A stretch of DNA of 64,000 nucleotides from Sulfurifustis variabilis (GTDB taxonomy: Bacteria; Pseudomonadota; Gammaproteobacteria; Acidiferrobacterales; Sulfurifustaceae), in assembly GCF_002355415.1 (NCBI RefSeq), contig NZ_AP014936.1:2976001-3040000 (forward strand). Reading direction: 5' to 3'. Shown one piece after another: positions 7,749 to 19,570 of this stretch. Position numbers and translations under genes: made by a program. The notes beneath the pieces were generated by a model. That model was not told where the DNA came from. It saw only the letters and a list, made by a program, of their open reading frames with translations, and did no database searches. Positions within the stretch are counted from its first letter, which is position 1; every line of letters begins with the position of its first letter.

Positions 7749-8114
7749 GCCGGGATTCGTTCGACACACTCCTGAGTTCACCAGCTCCTGAGTTTTTGCA
7801 GCCAGTTCTGCTTGATGTGATACAAAATACTCGTGGCTCCATACCATGGAGATATTTTTTATAACGCAGTCGCAAACCGATAGAAACGGCTCAAGGGCCA
7901 CAGAGATCTTTTGGTGGAAATCTGGTGGTAACTGCTCTCGCGTGATTTTATGACGAGCCAAATAGCCTGCTTCTGCGTTAGCCAGAATGCTGACCTTACA
8001 GCCCGAAACCGCGGCGGTTTTCTCTTGAGGAGGCCAAGGTGGGGCCTGCTCGGCACCGAGACAAGGCAGCGAAATTGTCAGTACTACCGCGATAGCAAAA
8101 CGCAACTTTGTCAT
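7707..8114 (-). CDS. secreted hypothetical protein, cassette 4
   Basis: 135 residues with a clear signal peptide (MTKLRFAIAVVLTISLPCLGAE) and a mature part with four cysteines, including a CDC pair (FLSVCDCVIKN) and NSGVC. The start at 8114 is chosen because the signal peptide begins there; the extension to 8162 would lie in attC 3. The last ~15 codons (PNAPADAEFTR) are encoded inside attC 4, and the stop TAG is part of its R' box. Periplasmic or secreted; function unknown. Confidence 0.68.
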   Translation of the reverse strand: MTKLRFAIAVVLTISLPCLGAEQAPPWPPQEKTAAVSGCKVSILANAEAGYLARHKITREQLPPDFHQKISVALEPFLSVCDCVIKNISMVWSHEYFVSHQAELAAKTQELVNSGVCRTNPGAQPNAPADAEFTR

Positions 8115-8125
8115 ATGGTTCTTAC

Positions 8126-8215
8126 GCCCAACGCCGCGTTGAGCCGCGCGGGGCACGGACACAACAGGAAACGGTGCGCCGTCTCACCGCGTCGGCCTCG
8201 AACGCGAAGTTATGC
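8126..8215 (-). other. attC site 3
   Basis: About 90 bp, R' GTTGGGC (8126-8132) and R'' GCATAAC (8209-8215). The R'' complement GTTATGCG matches the first bases of its cassette (from 8506). Internal CGACGCGGTGAGACGG and CGTTTCCT blocks are shared with attC 2. Confidence 0.85.
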
Positions 8216-8504
8216 GAGATACCAGAGTTCTCACCAGCTTCGGATAAAAACCAGTGGCCGCAAGACAGAGCCAACACCAAGCCATAACCGAAAGTACCGC
8301 AATCTGTAGTACGGCACCCGGCCAGCCAAACGTAAGCGGCAAACCCGAATACCAGCCGTACGCCAGGACATAGACAGTCCAGACAGCGGCGATTGCGGCA
8401 AAGAACATTGCGATGCGGTACTGCCCTTTCATGGCGGTGGTGATGCCCGCACCGCTCGGAAGGTTGCCGTTGCTGCCCATTCCTGTTGTCTCTCTATCGC
8501 GCAT
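8184..8504 (-). CDS. hypothetical membrane protein, cassette 3
   Basis: Up to 106 residues with two transmembrane helices (about residues 30-48 and 62-90, YRIAMFFAAIAAVWTVYVL and AVLQIAVLSVMAWCWLCL). The ATG at 8504 lies within the R' box of attC 2; an internal ATG at 8480 is an alternative giving 98 residues. The final dozen residues (RITSRSRPTR) are read from attC 3, so the natural end is altered by the recombination site. No family recognised. Confidence 0.6.
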   Translation of the reverse strand: MRDRETTGMGSNGNLPSGAGITTAMKGQYRIAMFFAAIAAVWTVYVLAYGWYSGLPLTFGWPGAVLQIAVLSVMAWCWLCLAATGFYPKLVRTLVSRITSRSRPTR

Positions 8505-8588
8505 AACGCCGTTTTAACCGGCGCGGGCCACGGTACCCCAAGGAAACGTCCGCCGTATCACCGCGTCCGGTTGAAAACATCGTTAGAT
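8501..8588 (-). other. attC site 2
   Basis: About 88 bp, R' GTTATGC (8501-8507), R'' ATCTAAC (8582-8588). The R'' complement GTTAGATGCC is identical to the start of its cassette at 9023. Shares GGACGCGGTGATACGG with attC 7 and is similar to attC 3. Confidence 0.88.
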
Positions 8589-9014
8589 GCCCTTCGGCTT
8601 GAGTGAAACGTCTAGTTGTCGTTTTACGTCGGTACACATGCCATCGGCTCCTCCAGCGGTTGCTTCATCGGTCCGCTCCATCTTCATTTCATAGTTTGGA
8701 TGCACAAACAATAGGAACCCGCCACAACTGCCGTCCGCTGGGCCCGCAATGAGCACGAACCACGAAGCTTTTTCTTTGGCAACCACCCGATAACCGCCCG
8801 CTGCATCCGTTTTCGTCTCGCCAGGAATCGGACGTTCGGAATGCAGATTGCCACTAACACTCACCACAACAGCCTCGATAGGCTTTCCAGTTTCAGCATC
8901 CGTCACAGTGCCAAAGTACAGTGGCGATAGTTGGCGTTCGTGCGGAATCGGTAACGCGATGCAAGCGCTCAGCATGAGCCATGCGATTCCAGTACTGAGT
9001 AGCTTTGGGCTCAT
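8583..9014 (-). CDS. lipoprotein with carboxypeptidase-regulatory-like domain, cassette 2
   Basis: 143 residues. An N-terminal hydrophobic leader with lipobox LMLSAC at about residue 18 indicates a lipoprotein. The mature part has the carboxypeptidase-D regulatory-like (transthyretin-like) beta sandwich pattern: GTVTDAETGKPIEAVVVSVSG then KTDAAGGYRVVA. Such domains occur in cell-envelope proteins and are usually binding modules. The stop codon lies in the R'' box of attC 2 and the ATG follows the R' box of attC 1, so this is a tightly bounded cassette. Partner or ligand unknown. Confidence 0.7.
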   Translation of the reverse strand: MSPKLLSTGIAWLMLSACIALPIPHERQLSPLYFGTVTDAETGKPIEAVVVSVSGNLHSERPIPGETKTDAAGGYRVVAKEKASWFVLIAGPADGSCGGFLLFVHPNYEMKMERTDEATAGGADGMCTDVKRQLDVSLKPKGI

Positions 9015-9017
9015 GGC

Positions 9018-9108
9018 ATCTAACGACTTTTTGAGCCGCGCAGACCCGGAACAAAACCGCGAAGCGCCTGCGACGTTTCACTGCGTCGGCTCGAAAAAAT
9101 TGTTATGT
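9018..9108 (-). other. attC site 1
   Basis: About 91 bp, R' GTTAGAT (9018-9024), R'' ACATAAC (9102-9108). Complementary arms TTTTTTCGAGCCGACGC and GCGCGGCTCAAAAAGTC show the typical bulged hairpin. R'' complement GTTATGTGT equals the first bases of cassette 1 (9447), the cassette next to attI. Confidence 0.9.
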
Positions 9109-9110
9109 GT

Positions 9111-9431
9111 CTACTTGCCATGGCTGACGCGCAAGATCTTTCCATCTTTTTTTGAGATTTCGGCTATCGGTACTCCGCCAACCATTTCCGTTGGAAGAGT
9201 GCCTTCCACCACCCAAATATCCCCAGCCAGACGTGCCTTAAAAGGTTTCTTCTTGAAAATCCCATCGCCGTAGATCGGCAACCATACTGCCTCGGCGATC
9301 TTTATTGCCGTTTCAGCATTTGGCACCAAGCCGTCTTTGGGGCTCACATTGTGTTTCGTTTCACCCGCGATAGAGACTGCAACAAGAGCCATCGTGCACA
9401 ATAGCGGCAGAACGAAGCGAAAAGTTTTCAT
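9111..9431 (-). CDS. YhhH/YbbC-type NTF2-fold immunity-like protein, cassette 1
   Basis: 106 residues with a signal peptide (FVLPLLCTMALVAVSIAG). The mature part matches the NTF2-fold immunity (YbbC/YhhH-like) family: AETAIKIAEAVWLPIYG, KPFKARLAGDIWVVEGTLP, GGVPIAEISKKDGKILRVSHGK order. Family members are often found as orphan or toxin-linked immunity proteins; no toxin gene is nearby. It is the first cassette after attI, the position of the most recent insertion and strongest expression in integrons. The secreted location is predicted; activity is inference. Confidence 0.75.
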   Translation of the reverse strand: MKTFRFVLPLLCTMALVAVSIAGETKHNVSPKDGLVPNAETAIKIAEAVWLPIYGDGIFKKKPFKARLAGDIWVVEGTLPTEMVGGVPIAEISKKDGKILRVSHGK

Positions 9432-9437
9432 GGTCTA

Positions 9438-9462
9438 GGACACATAACTAGATATAGGCCGC
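9438..9462 (-). other. attI insertion point next to intI
   Basis: The minus strand reads CTATATCTAGTTATGTGTCC here. The G at 9448 and TT at 9447-9446 form the core G^TTATGTG at the boundary between attI and cassette 1. The rest of attI should lie between here and the intI start at 9663; I could not delimit its binding sites. Confidence 0.6.
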
Positions 9463-9609
9463 CTAAATGCGGCAAAACATTGCGTACGGGCGGGTAGCAT
9501 TTGGGTGGCTCCTTTCATCTATTCAACGGTTTGAGTCCGTTTCGTTCGGCCAAGTGGGAACAGGATAGGCTGCGCGCCCGATTCTTGTGGGTCGCTCTTC
9601 TCCTAAAGA

Positions 9610-9637
9610 GTTAAATCCATATACTTAGGGCGGTCAA
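9610..9637 (-). promoter_or_regulatory. possible cassette promoter (Pc)
   Basis: On the minus strand TTGACC (9632-9637) and TTTAAC (9610-9615) are 16 bp apart and read toward the cassettes, about 170 bp from cassette 1. This is the expected region for an integron Pc, but the -10 match is weak. Confidence 0.3.
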
Positions 9638-9662
9638 CGTCAAAGGAACCAGGGAGGGAGTC

Positions 9663-10651
9663 ATGGAGCCGCCGTCTTCAGGCAAGCCGCGCCTGCTCGA
9701 TCAGGTTCGCAACGTCATTCGTCTCAAGCATTACAGCATCCGCACGGAACAGAGCTATCTCGGCTGGATATGCCGGTACATTTTCATAACAAGCGCCATC
9801 CGCGCGAGATGGGTGCGGAGCAGGTCACTTCCTTTCTGACCCACCTTGCCGTTCAAGGACGCGTTTCCGCCTCGACCCAGAACCAGGCTCTTAACGCCCT
9901 GCTCTTTCTTTACCGCGAGGTACTGGACATCGAGCTGCCCTGGATGAACGACATCGAGCGCGCGAAAAAGCCGGCGCGATTACCGGTCGTGCTCACGCGC
10001 GCCGAGGTGCGGGCACTGCTGGCGCGGTTGGAGGGCACGCACTGGCTGATGGGCAGCCTCATCTACGGCAGCGGGCTGCGTCTGATGGAGTGTCTGCGGT
10101 TGCGCGTGAAGGATCTCGATTTCGGGTACCAGCAACTGCTGATTCGCGATGCCAAGGGGCAAAAGGACCGTGTGACCGTCATCCCCGAGAGCCTGGTCGA
10201 GCCGTTGCGCACGCAGCTAACGCGCGTCCAGGCGTTGCACGAGCAGGACCTGAAGGAGGGATCCGGAAGGGTCTACCTGCCCCACGCGCTGGACAAGAAG
10301 TACCCGAACGCCGATCGCGAATGGGGCTGGCAGTACGTGTTTCCGTCCGCGAAACGCTCGATCGATCCGGGCAGCGGCGTGGAGCGGCGACACCACGTGT
10401 CCGAGGAATCGTTTCAGCGGGCGGTGAAACGCGCGGTTCGCGCGGCCGGCATTCTCAAACCGGCGAGCGTGCACACCTTGCGCCACTCCTTCGCGACGCA
10501 CCTGCTCGAAGACGGCTACGACATCCGCACGGTGCAGGAGCTGCTCGGCCACAGCGACGTCAGCACCACCATGATCTACACGCACGTGCTGCAGAAAGGC
10601 GGCCGGGCGGCCCGCAGCCCGCTCGACCGCCTGGCGCTGCCCGCCGGCTAG
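9663..10651 (+). pseudogene. intI: integron integrase IntI, frameshifted
   Basis: A tyrosine recombinase with the IntI-specific extra segment ([17 protein letters not shown], then GVERRHH). The catalytic residues are all readable: Arg in [28 protein letters not shown] and the nucleophile Tyr in STTMIYTHV. Translation from ATG 9663 (after AGGGAGGGAG) gives the conserved N-terminus ([29 protein letters not shown]) but shifts at a TTTT run at 9781-9784. The rest continues from [10 protein letters not shown] in the next frame. The span is 989 nt, one short of 330 codons, so a single base is missing. The isolated downstream frame starting at 9770 is only the C-terminal part. It is either a recent pseudogene or a sequencing error. 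It is convergent with purL. Confidence 0.88.
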
Positions 10652-10685
10652 CGTACGCGCGCCTGGCTGCTCGAAACTTTGACCG

Positions 10686-14666
<3,981 letters not shown>

Positions 14667-14690
14667 GCGTCGTGGCCGGCGTCGGCGGTC

Positions 14691-14708
14691 CCGCCTGCGG
14701 GCAGGCGG
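14691..14708. other. small palindrome upstream of purL
   Basis: CCGCCTG CGGG CAGGCGG, a 7-bp perfect stem, lies between the purL start and the bamC stop. It could act as a weak stop signal for bamC but has no T-tract. Confidence 0.3.
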
Positions 14709-14787
14709 CGATGGCTTGGACTCCCGAAGATAGCCGAAGTCCCGGGGAGGCGCGCGGGCGCGCGAGCGGTCGGGGGCGTATTCAGCG

Positions 14788-15948
14788 TCAGCTCAGCTGC
14801 TCGTAGAGCAGGTTCAGGATCCGCTCTCCGGTCTTGGACTTCTCCGGCGCGCCGTCCTTGCCGAGCACCTCGACCTGGGTCCCGTCGTCCGAAGGCTTCA
14901 GGTGCACCTGGTACTGGTTGCGCTCGGCCGGTTCGTCGTCGCTGAACATGCGCGAGAAGAAACCCTTCTTCTTCGTCTGCTGCTCCGGGTCGATGTAGCG
15001 CACGTAGTAGATCCCGTTCGAGCGGTCGCGGTCCTCGACCGTGAAGCCGATGCGATCGAGCGAGAGCCCGACCCGCCGCCAGGCGCGATCGAGGCTGTCG
15101 GCGAGCGAGAGCACCGGCGCTCCCTCGCCGTTGCGGATGAGGCGTGTGGTCGAGCTCGCCGGCGTCGCCTCCGAGGCCGAAGCGGGCTTCGGTTGCGGCG
15201 TCGACGCCACCCGCGTGGCCGCCTGCTCGCCGCCCAGATGCGCCGCCAGGCGCTGCAGCATCTCCGCCTCGAGCTCGGGGTCCGTCGCCCGGGGGCGCCA
15301 GTAGGAGCCGGTGGGCCCCGTGTCCGACTGGTTCTCGATCACGACCTCTTCCATGCCCTGGTGCGAAAGGTAGATCTCGGTCGTTCCCGGCTGCACGCCG
15401 CGCTCGAGGCGCAGGCGGTACTTGTCCCGCAGCCCGGTCGAGTACAGACCCCCCAGGTACTTGGAGATGAGACGCTGCGTGCCGGTCCCGACGTTCGCGC
15501 GGTTCTCGGCCCACTCGGTCTCGATCACGCCGGCCGCCGGACTTTCTTCGGCCACGAGCAGGCCGTTGGCGAGCACGAACTCGCGCACCCGGTTCCACAG
15601 GCCCTGCGGATCGGCGCGCACCACGAGGTAGCGGATCTGTCCGTCGCGGGCCAGACGGATGTCGGGGAACTGGGGCAGCACCGCCGTCTGGCCGGCCGAG
15701 GCCTGCTGCGTCCCCCGGTCGCCGACGTAGTCGGAATAGGTTGCGCTTCCCGATCGCCCGGCGGTCTGGCCGGGGACCTCGCGCTCGGGCAGCGTCGAGA
15801 GATCCGGCGGCACCTCGAGCGGCGGCAGCACGCGTGTCGTGCGGTAATCGATCTTCCGCCGCTCCTCGATGGTCGAGCAGGCGGTGACGGAGACGGCGAG
15901 CAGCGCGCAAAGCGCGAGCGTCAAACGGACGGGCAGGCGTGTCGGCAT
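14788..15948 (-). CDS. bamC: outer membrane assembly lipoprotein BamC (NlpB)
   Basis: 386 residues. Signal peptide with a lipobox ending VSVTAC places it as a lipoprotein; the mature start (KIDYRTTR...LEVPPDL) is the conserved unstructured BamC segment that contacts BamD. Two helix-grip domains follow ([17 protein letters not shown]..., and [35 protein letters not shown]). BamC is an accessory of the BAM complex that inserts beta-barrels. The ATG 15948 is chosen as it begins the signal peptide; the frame open to 16254 is antisense-style readthrough over dapA. It lies five bases after dapA, the usual dapA-bamC arrangement in gammaproteobacteria. Confidence 0.93.
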   Translation of the reverse strand: MPTRLPVRLTLALCALLAVSVTACSTIEERRKIDYRTTRVLPPLEVPPDLSTLPEREVPGQTAGRSGSATYSDYVGDRGTQQASAGQTAVLPQFPDIRLARDGQIRYLVVRADPQGLWNRVREFVLANGLLVAEESPAAGVIETEWAENRANVGTGTQRLISKYLGGLYSTGLRDKYRLRLERGVQPGTTEIYLSHQGMEEVVIENQSDTGPTGSYWRPRATDPELEAEMLQRLAAHLGGEQAATRVASTPQPKPASASEATPASSTTRLIRNGEGAPVLSLADSLDRAWRRVGLSLDRIGFTVEDRDRSNGIYYVRYIDPEQQTKKKGFFSRMFSDDEPAERNQYQVHLKPSDDGTQVEVLGKDGAPEKSKTGERILNLLYEQLS

Positions 15949-15953
15949 GTCGT

Positions 15954-16832
15954 TCAGGACAGGGCGCCGGCGGCCCGCAGGGCCGCGCGGATCGTCTCGT
16001 GATGTCTTTCGGAGAGCGGCGTCAGCGGAAGCCGGATGCCGCCCTGGATCATTCCCATTTCCTTCAGCGCCCATTTCACCGGAATCGGGTTGGCCTCCAG
16101 GAAGAGATTCTTGTGCAGCGCCATGAGGCGGTCGTTGATCGCGCGCGCCTGCTTCTCGTCGCCGCCGCGCGCCGCCTTGCACATCTCGTGCATGAGCTTC
16201 GGCGCCACGTTGGCGGTCACGGAGATGTCGCCCTTCCCGCCGAGCAGCATGCACTCGAGCGCGGTCGCGTCGTCGCCGGAGTACAGGTCGAGCCGGTCCC
16301 CGCAGCGCTTCAGGATTTCGCGCGCGCGGTCGAGGTTCCCGGTCGCCTCCTTGATGCCCACGATGTTCGGCACCGCCGACAGGCGCTCGACGGTCTCGGG
16401 GAGCATGTCGCAGGCCGTGCGTCCGGGCACATTATAAAGGATCTGGGGGATGGGCACGGCCTCGGCGATGGCCTTGTGGTGGCGGTAGAGCCCTTCCTGC
16501 GTGGGCTTGTTGTAGTACGGCGTGACGAGCAGGCAGGCGTTGGCCCCGGCCTTCTCGGCGCAGCGTGTCAGCTCGATCGCCTCCGTGGTCGAGTTCGCCC
16601 CGGTCCCGGCGATCACGGGCACGCGCCCGCGCGCGTACTCCACGGTGCGGCGGATCACCTCGCAATGCTCGTCCATGTCGAGCGTCGGCGACTCGCCGGT
16701 GGTGCCCACGGCCACGATGGCGTCCGTGCCGCTCTCGACGTGCCACTCGACGAGCCGGCGCAGCGCGTCGAGGTCGAGCGCGCCGTCCTCACGCATCGGC
16801 GTGACGAGGGCGACCATGCTGCCGTGGAACAT
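15954..16832 (-). CDS. dapA: 4-hydroxy-tetrahydrodipicolinate synthase DapA
   Basis: 292 residues, exactly the usual length. It condenses pyruvate and aspartate semialdehyde in lysine/diaminopimelate synthesis. TIM-barrel features: [10 protein letters not shown] start, GTTGESPTL pyruvate loop, YYNKPTQEG, Tyr in [11 protein letters not shown] and the Schiff-base lysine in [10 protein letters not shown]. Start 16832 matches family N-termini; the upstream extension to 16898 has a foreign sequence. Co-transcribed with bamC. Divergent from the GalT-like gene across 170 bp. Confidence 0.96.
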   Translation of the reverse strand: MFHGSMVALVTPMREDGALDLDALRRLVEWHVESGTDAIVAVGTTGESPTLDMDEHCEVIRRTVEYARGRVPVIAGTGANSTTEAIELTRCAEKAGANACLLVTPYYNKPTQEGLYRHHKAIAEAVPIPQILYNVPGRTACDMLPETVERLSAVPNIVGIKEATGNLDRAREILKRCGDRLDLYSGDDATALECMLLGGKGDISVTANVAPKLMHEMCKAARGGDEKQARAINDRLMALHKNLFLEANPIPVKWALKEMGMIQGGIRLPLTPLSERHHETIRAALRAAGALS

Positions 16833-17002
16833 AAGGTCTTGACCGAAGGGTGAAAACGCGGAAAACCGCATGGTACTTGCGGCCACCACCCATGACAAGC
16901 GAGCCGGCGCCGCCGGCTTTATAGCCGAATCAAACCTTTCTAATAGTTTTCGGAGGCGCCCTTGCTAAGCTTTCGATCGTCGCCATCCTCCGGTGCCCGC
17001 CC

Positions 17003-18133
17003 ATGACCCCTCCCGCGACCGCGAAGACGCCGGCCCCGCCCCACCCGCAGGCGGACGAGAAGGCCGTCCGCGAGATCCGCATCAACCCGATCGTGCCGAG
17101 CGAGTCGGTGCTCGTGGCCACGGCGCGCGGCATGCGCCCGAAGAAGGCCGAGGCGAAGGTGGAGCGCGACACCCGGGCGCACGTCGAGACCTGCCCGTTC
17201 TGCCGTGGCAACGAGTCGATGACGCCGCCGCAGATCGCGACCTATCCGGCGACCGGCCCCTGGGACATCCGCATCGTCGAAAACCTCTACCCCGTGCTCG
17301 GCGACGACCGCCAGAACCCGAACCTGAGCTTCGGCCTGCAGCAGACGATCGACGGGTACGGGCGGCACGAGGTGATCATCGACCACGCGAGCCACGGTAT
17401 CGCCGTGCACGAGATGAGCGAGCCGCACCTCGCCATGCTCTTCGGCGCCTACCGCGCGCGCATGCGCCAGCTCTACGACTCCAACAGCCGGCTGCGCTAC
17501 GTGCTCGTGTTCAAGAACTTCGGCCCGGCGGCCGGCGCGTCGATCGCGCACACGCACAGCCAGCTCATCGCGACGCCGGTCATCCCGGACAACGTGCAGA
17601 CGGAGGTCGCGAACAGCCGCCAGTTCTACCTGAAGCAGCACCGCTGCATCTTCTGCTCGCTCATCGACGAGGCCCTCACCTTCGAGGCGACGATCTACGA
17701 CCGCGAGTCGGGCGAGATCCGGCGCGCGATCCGGGTCGGGCAATACGTGGTGGAGCGCGGTCGCCGGTTCATCGCGGTGAAGCCCTTTGCCTCGCGCTAC
17801 GAGTGGGAGGTCCACGTCCTGCCGCTCGCGCACCAGGCCGATTTCCTGCGGCTCAAGGACGACGATCTCGCCGACCTCGCGCGCGTCATGCGCCGGACGA
17901 TGGCGCGACTGGATGCCGTGCTCGGCGGCGCGCAGTTCAATTACTTCATTCACTCCCTGCCCCACGACGTGAACTGCGAGGACTGCGACGCGAGCTACCA
18001 CTGGCATATCGAGATCACGCCGCGGACCAGCATCCCCACCGGCTTCGAGCTCGGCAGCGGGCTTTTCGTGAACACGGTCGCGCCCGAGGCGGCGGCCGAG
18101 CGCCTGCGCGCGGTCGAGCTGCCCGAGAATTAG
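17003..18133 (+). CDS. GalT-family (HIT superfamily) nucleotidyltransferase
   Basis: 376 residues resembling galactose-1-phosphate uridylyltransferase: zinc-ligand ETCPFCRGNE near residue 55, RIVENLYPVL, GRHEVIIDHASH, and the nucleotidyl-transfer motif GASIAHTHSQLIATP (a HxHxQ site). A second CIFC pair (HRCIFCSLI) and a C-terminal YHWHIEITPR histidine block match. It may act on galactose-1-phosphate or be the related phosphorylase acting on ADP/UDP-glucose; sequence cannot separate these. No other Leloir-pathway gene is near. The likely start is 17003; an earlier in-frame start has no ribosome site. Confidence 0.8.
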   Translation: MTPPATAKTPAPPHPQADEKAVREIRINPIVPSESVLVATARGMRPKKAEAKVERDTRAHVETCPFCRGNESMTPPQIATYPATGPWDIRIVENLYPVLGDDRQNPNLSFGLQQTIDGYGRHEVIIDHASHGIAVHEMSEPHLAMLFGAYRARMRQLYDSNSRLRYVLVFKNFGPAAGASIAHTHSQLIATPVIPDNVQTEVANSRQFYLKQHRCIFCSLIDEALTFEATIYDRESGEIRRAIRVGQYVVERGRRFIAVKPFASRYEWEVHVLPLAHQADFLRLKDDDLADLARVMRRTMARLDAVLGGAQFNYFIHSLPHDVNCEDCDASYHWHIEITPRTSIPTGFELGSGLFVNTVAPEAAAERLRAVELPEN

Positions 18134-18160
18134 CCCGGGTTTCGCACATCGGCTACGCGG

Positions 18161-18254
18161 CCCCTCTCCCCTTGCGGGAAAGGGACAGGGAGAAGGGCTG
18201 CGTGGATCATGCAGCGCCGCCGGCGCATCGCCCTCTCCCGTCGAGGGAGAGGGG
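18161..18254. repeat. intergenic palindromic repeat
   Basis: Two CCCTCTCCC-type hairpins: an imperfect one at 18161-18198 and a perfect 9-bp stem CCCTCTCCC/GGGAGAGGG with GTCGA loop at 18231-18253. This is the common bacterial CCCTCTCCC intergenic repeat type. Confidence 0.6.
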
Positions 18255-18326
18255 GGAAGTCAAAGCCGTCGCGGCCTCTCGGGCGTTCGGGTGTTTTTGG
18301 AGCCCGCCCTCGGGTATAAAGCCGGC

Positions 18327-19496
18327 ATGACGACGACGCAGACCCGATCCTTCCTCCTCTGCACGTGGCTCTGGGCGGCGGGCGCCGATGCCGCCAACTG
18401 CACGGAGCCCGCCGCCGGCGCCGCGATCCCCGACATCCGCCTGGAGGAGATCGCAAGCGGCCTGAGCAACCCCGTGCACATCACCGGCGCGGGCGACGGC
18501 AGCGGCCGGCTCTACGTGGTCGAGCAGCGCGGCACCGTGCGCGTGATCGAGAACGGCAAGCTCGCGCCCGATCCGTTCCTGGACATCCGCGGCAAGGTCG
18601 AAAGCGGCGGCGAGAAAGGGCTCCTCAGTATCGCGTTCCACCCGAAGTACGCCGAGAACGGCGCCTTCTTCGTCGACTACACCACGCGCGAAGGCGGTCT
18701 CTACTCCCACGTCTCGCGCATGGCGCGCGGGCGCGACGGCCGGGCGGACCCCAAGAGCGAGCGGCTCCTGCTCAAGATCGAGCAGCCCTACTCCAACCAC
18801 AACGGCGGGCAGCTCGCGTTCGGACCGGACGGCTATCTATATATAAGTCTCGGCGACGGCGGCTCCGCCAACGACCCTCAGGAGCACGGACAGAACCTCG
18901 AGACGCTGCTCGGCACGATTCTGCGCATCGACGTCGAACGGTCGGACGGCGCGCGGCCGTACGCGATCCCGCGCGACAACCCTTTCGTGGGCAGGGCCGG
19001 GGCGCGCGAGGAGATCTTCGCGTACGGGCTGCGCAATCCCTGGCGTTTCTCCTTCGACGCCGCGAACGGCCGGCTCTATGCGGCCGACGTCGGGCAATGG
19101 GCGCGCGAGGAGATCAACGTCATCGAGAAGGGCGGCAACTACGGCTGGCGGGTCATGGAGGGGGAGATCTGCACGCCGAGCATCGACCCGAACTGCAGCA
19201 CCGAGGGCTACAGCCTGCCGATACAGACGTACCAGACGGGGCCGCTCGGCCGCTCGGTCACCGGAGGATTCGTCTATCGCGGCCGCCGCTCGCCGGCGCT
19301 GTGCGGCGTCTACCTCTACGGCGACTACGTGAGCGGGAACGTCTGGGGGCTGCGCTACGACGGCAACCGCGTCACCGCCCACCGCCAGCTCCTGCGCACG
19401 CAGATCGGCATCAGCACCTTCGGGCAGGACGACGAGGGCGAGCTCTACGTCGCCGACCACAAGAGCGGGCGCATCTTCCGTATCGCGGCGCGCTGA
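18327..19496 (+). CDS. PQQ-dependent sugar dehydrogenase-like beta propeller (periplasmic)
   Basis: 389 residues with a signal peptide (LLCTWLWAAGADA) and the glucose/sorbosone dehydrogenase fold: [36 protein letters not shown], the [16 protein letters not shown] motif, LGDGGSANDPQ and [11 protein letters not shown]. Such enzymes oxidise aldoses with PQQ in the periplasm; many homologues have unknown substrates (also similar to HHIP-like proteins). Two extra cysteines (GEICTPSIDPNC) could form a disulfide. Start 18327 begins the signal peptide. The next gene is a close paralogue, so this is a tandem duplication. Confidence 0.83.
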   Translation: MTTTQTRSFLLCTWLWAAGADAANCTEPAAGAAIPDIRLEEIASGLSNPVHITGAGDGSGRLYVVEQRGTVRVIENGKLAPDPFLDIRGKVESGGEKGLLSIAFHPKYAENGAFFVDYTTREGGLYSHVSRMARGRDGRADPKSERLLLKIEQPYSNHNGGQLAFGPDGYLYISLGDGGSANDPQEHGQNLETLLGTILRIDVERSDGARPYAIPRDNPFVGRAGAREEIFAYGLRNPWRFSFDAANGRLYAADVGQWAREEINVIEKGGNYGWRVMEGEICTPSIDPNCSTEGYSLPIQTYQTGPLGRSVTGGFVYRGRRSPALCGVYLYGDYVSGNVWGLRYDGNRVTAHRQLLRTQIGISTFGQDDEGELYVADHKSGRIFRIAAR

Positions 19497-19570
19497 CGGG
19501 CGCGCACCTTTGACTTAGCCTCGGTTCTCGCGCGTATTTCCCCGTTCGCGCGGGTTATATCATCGGGCGC

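Larger units (their letters stand above)
6359..10651. mobile_element. chromosomal integron (intI, attI, cassettes 1-7)
   Basis: Integrase on the plus strand, attI to its left, then cassettes whose genes all point left away from attI. Cassettes by core position: 9024-9447, 8507-9023, 8132-8506, 7711-8131, 7242-7710, 6937-7241, 6365-6936. Further small genes of the same orientation extend to about 4133 with unclear sites. Similar ~85-91-bp attC sites (1, 2, 3, 7) suggest a resident chromosomal array rather than a mobile resistance integron. Confidence 0.88.

Noticed and set aside
9449-9662. LexA box upstream of intI
   Set aside because: I looked for a CTGT-N8-ACAG palindrome in the intI leader and found none, so SOS control of this integrase is not supported.
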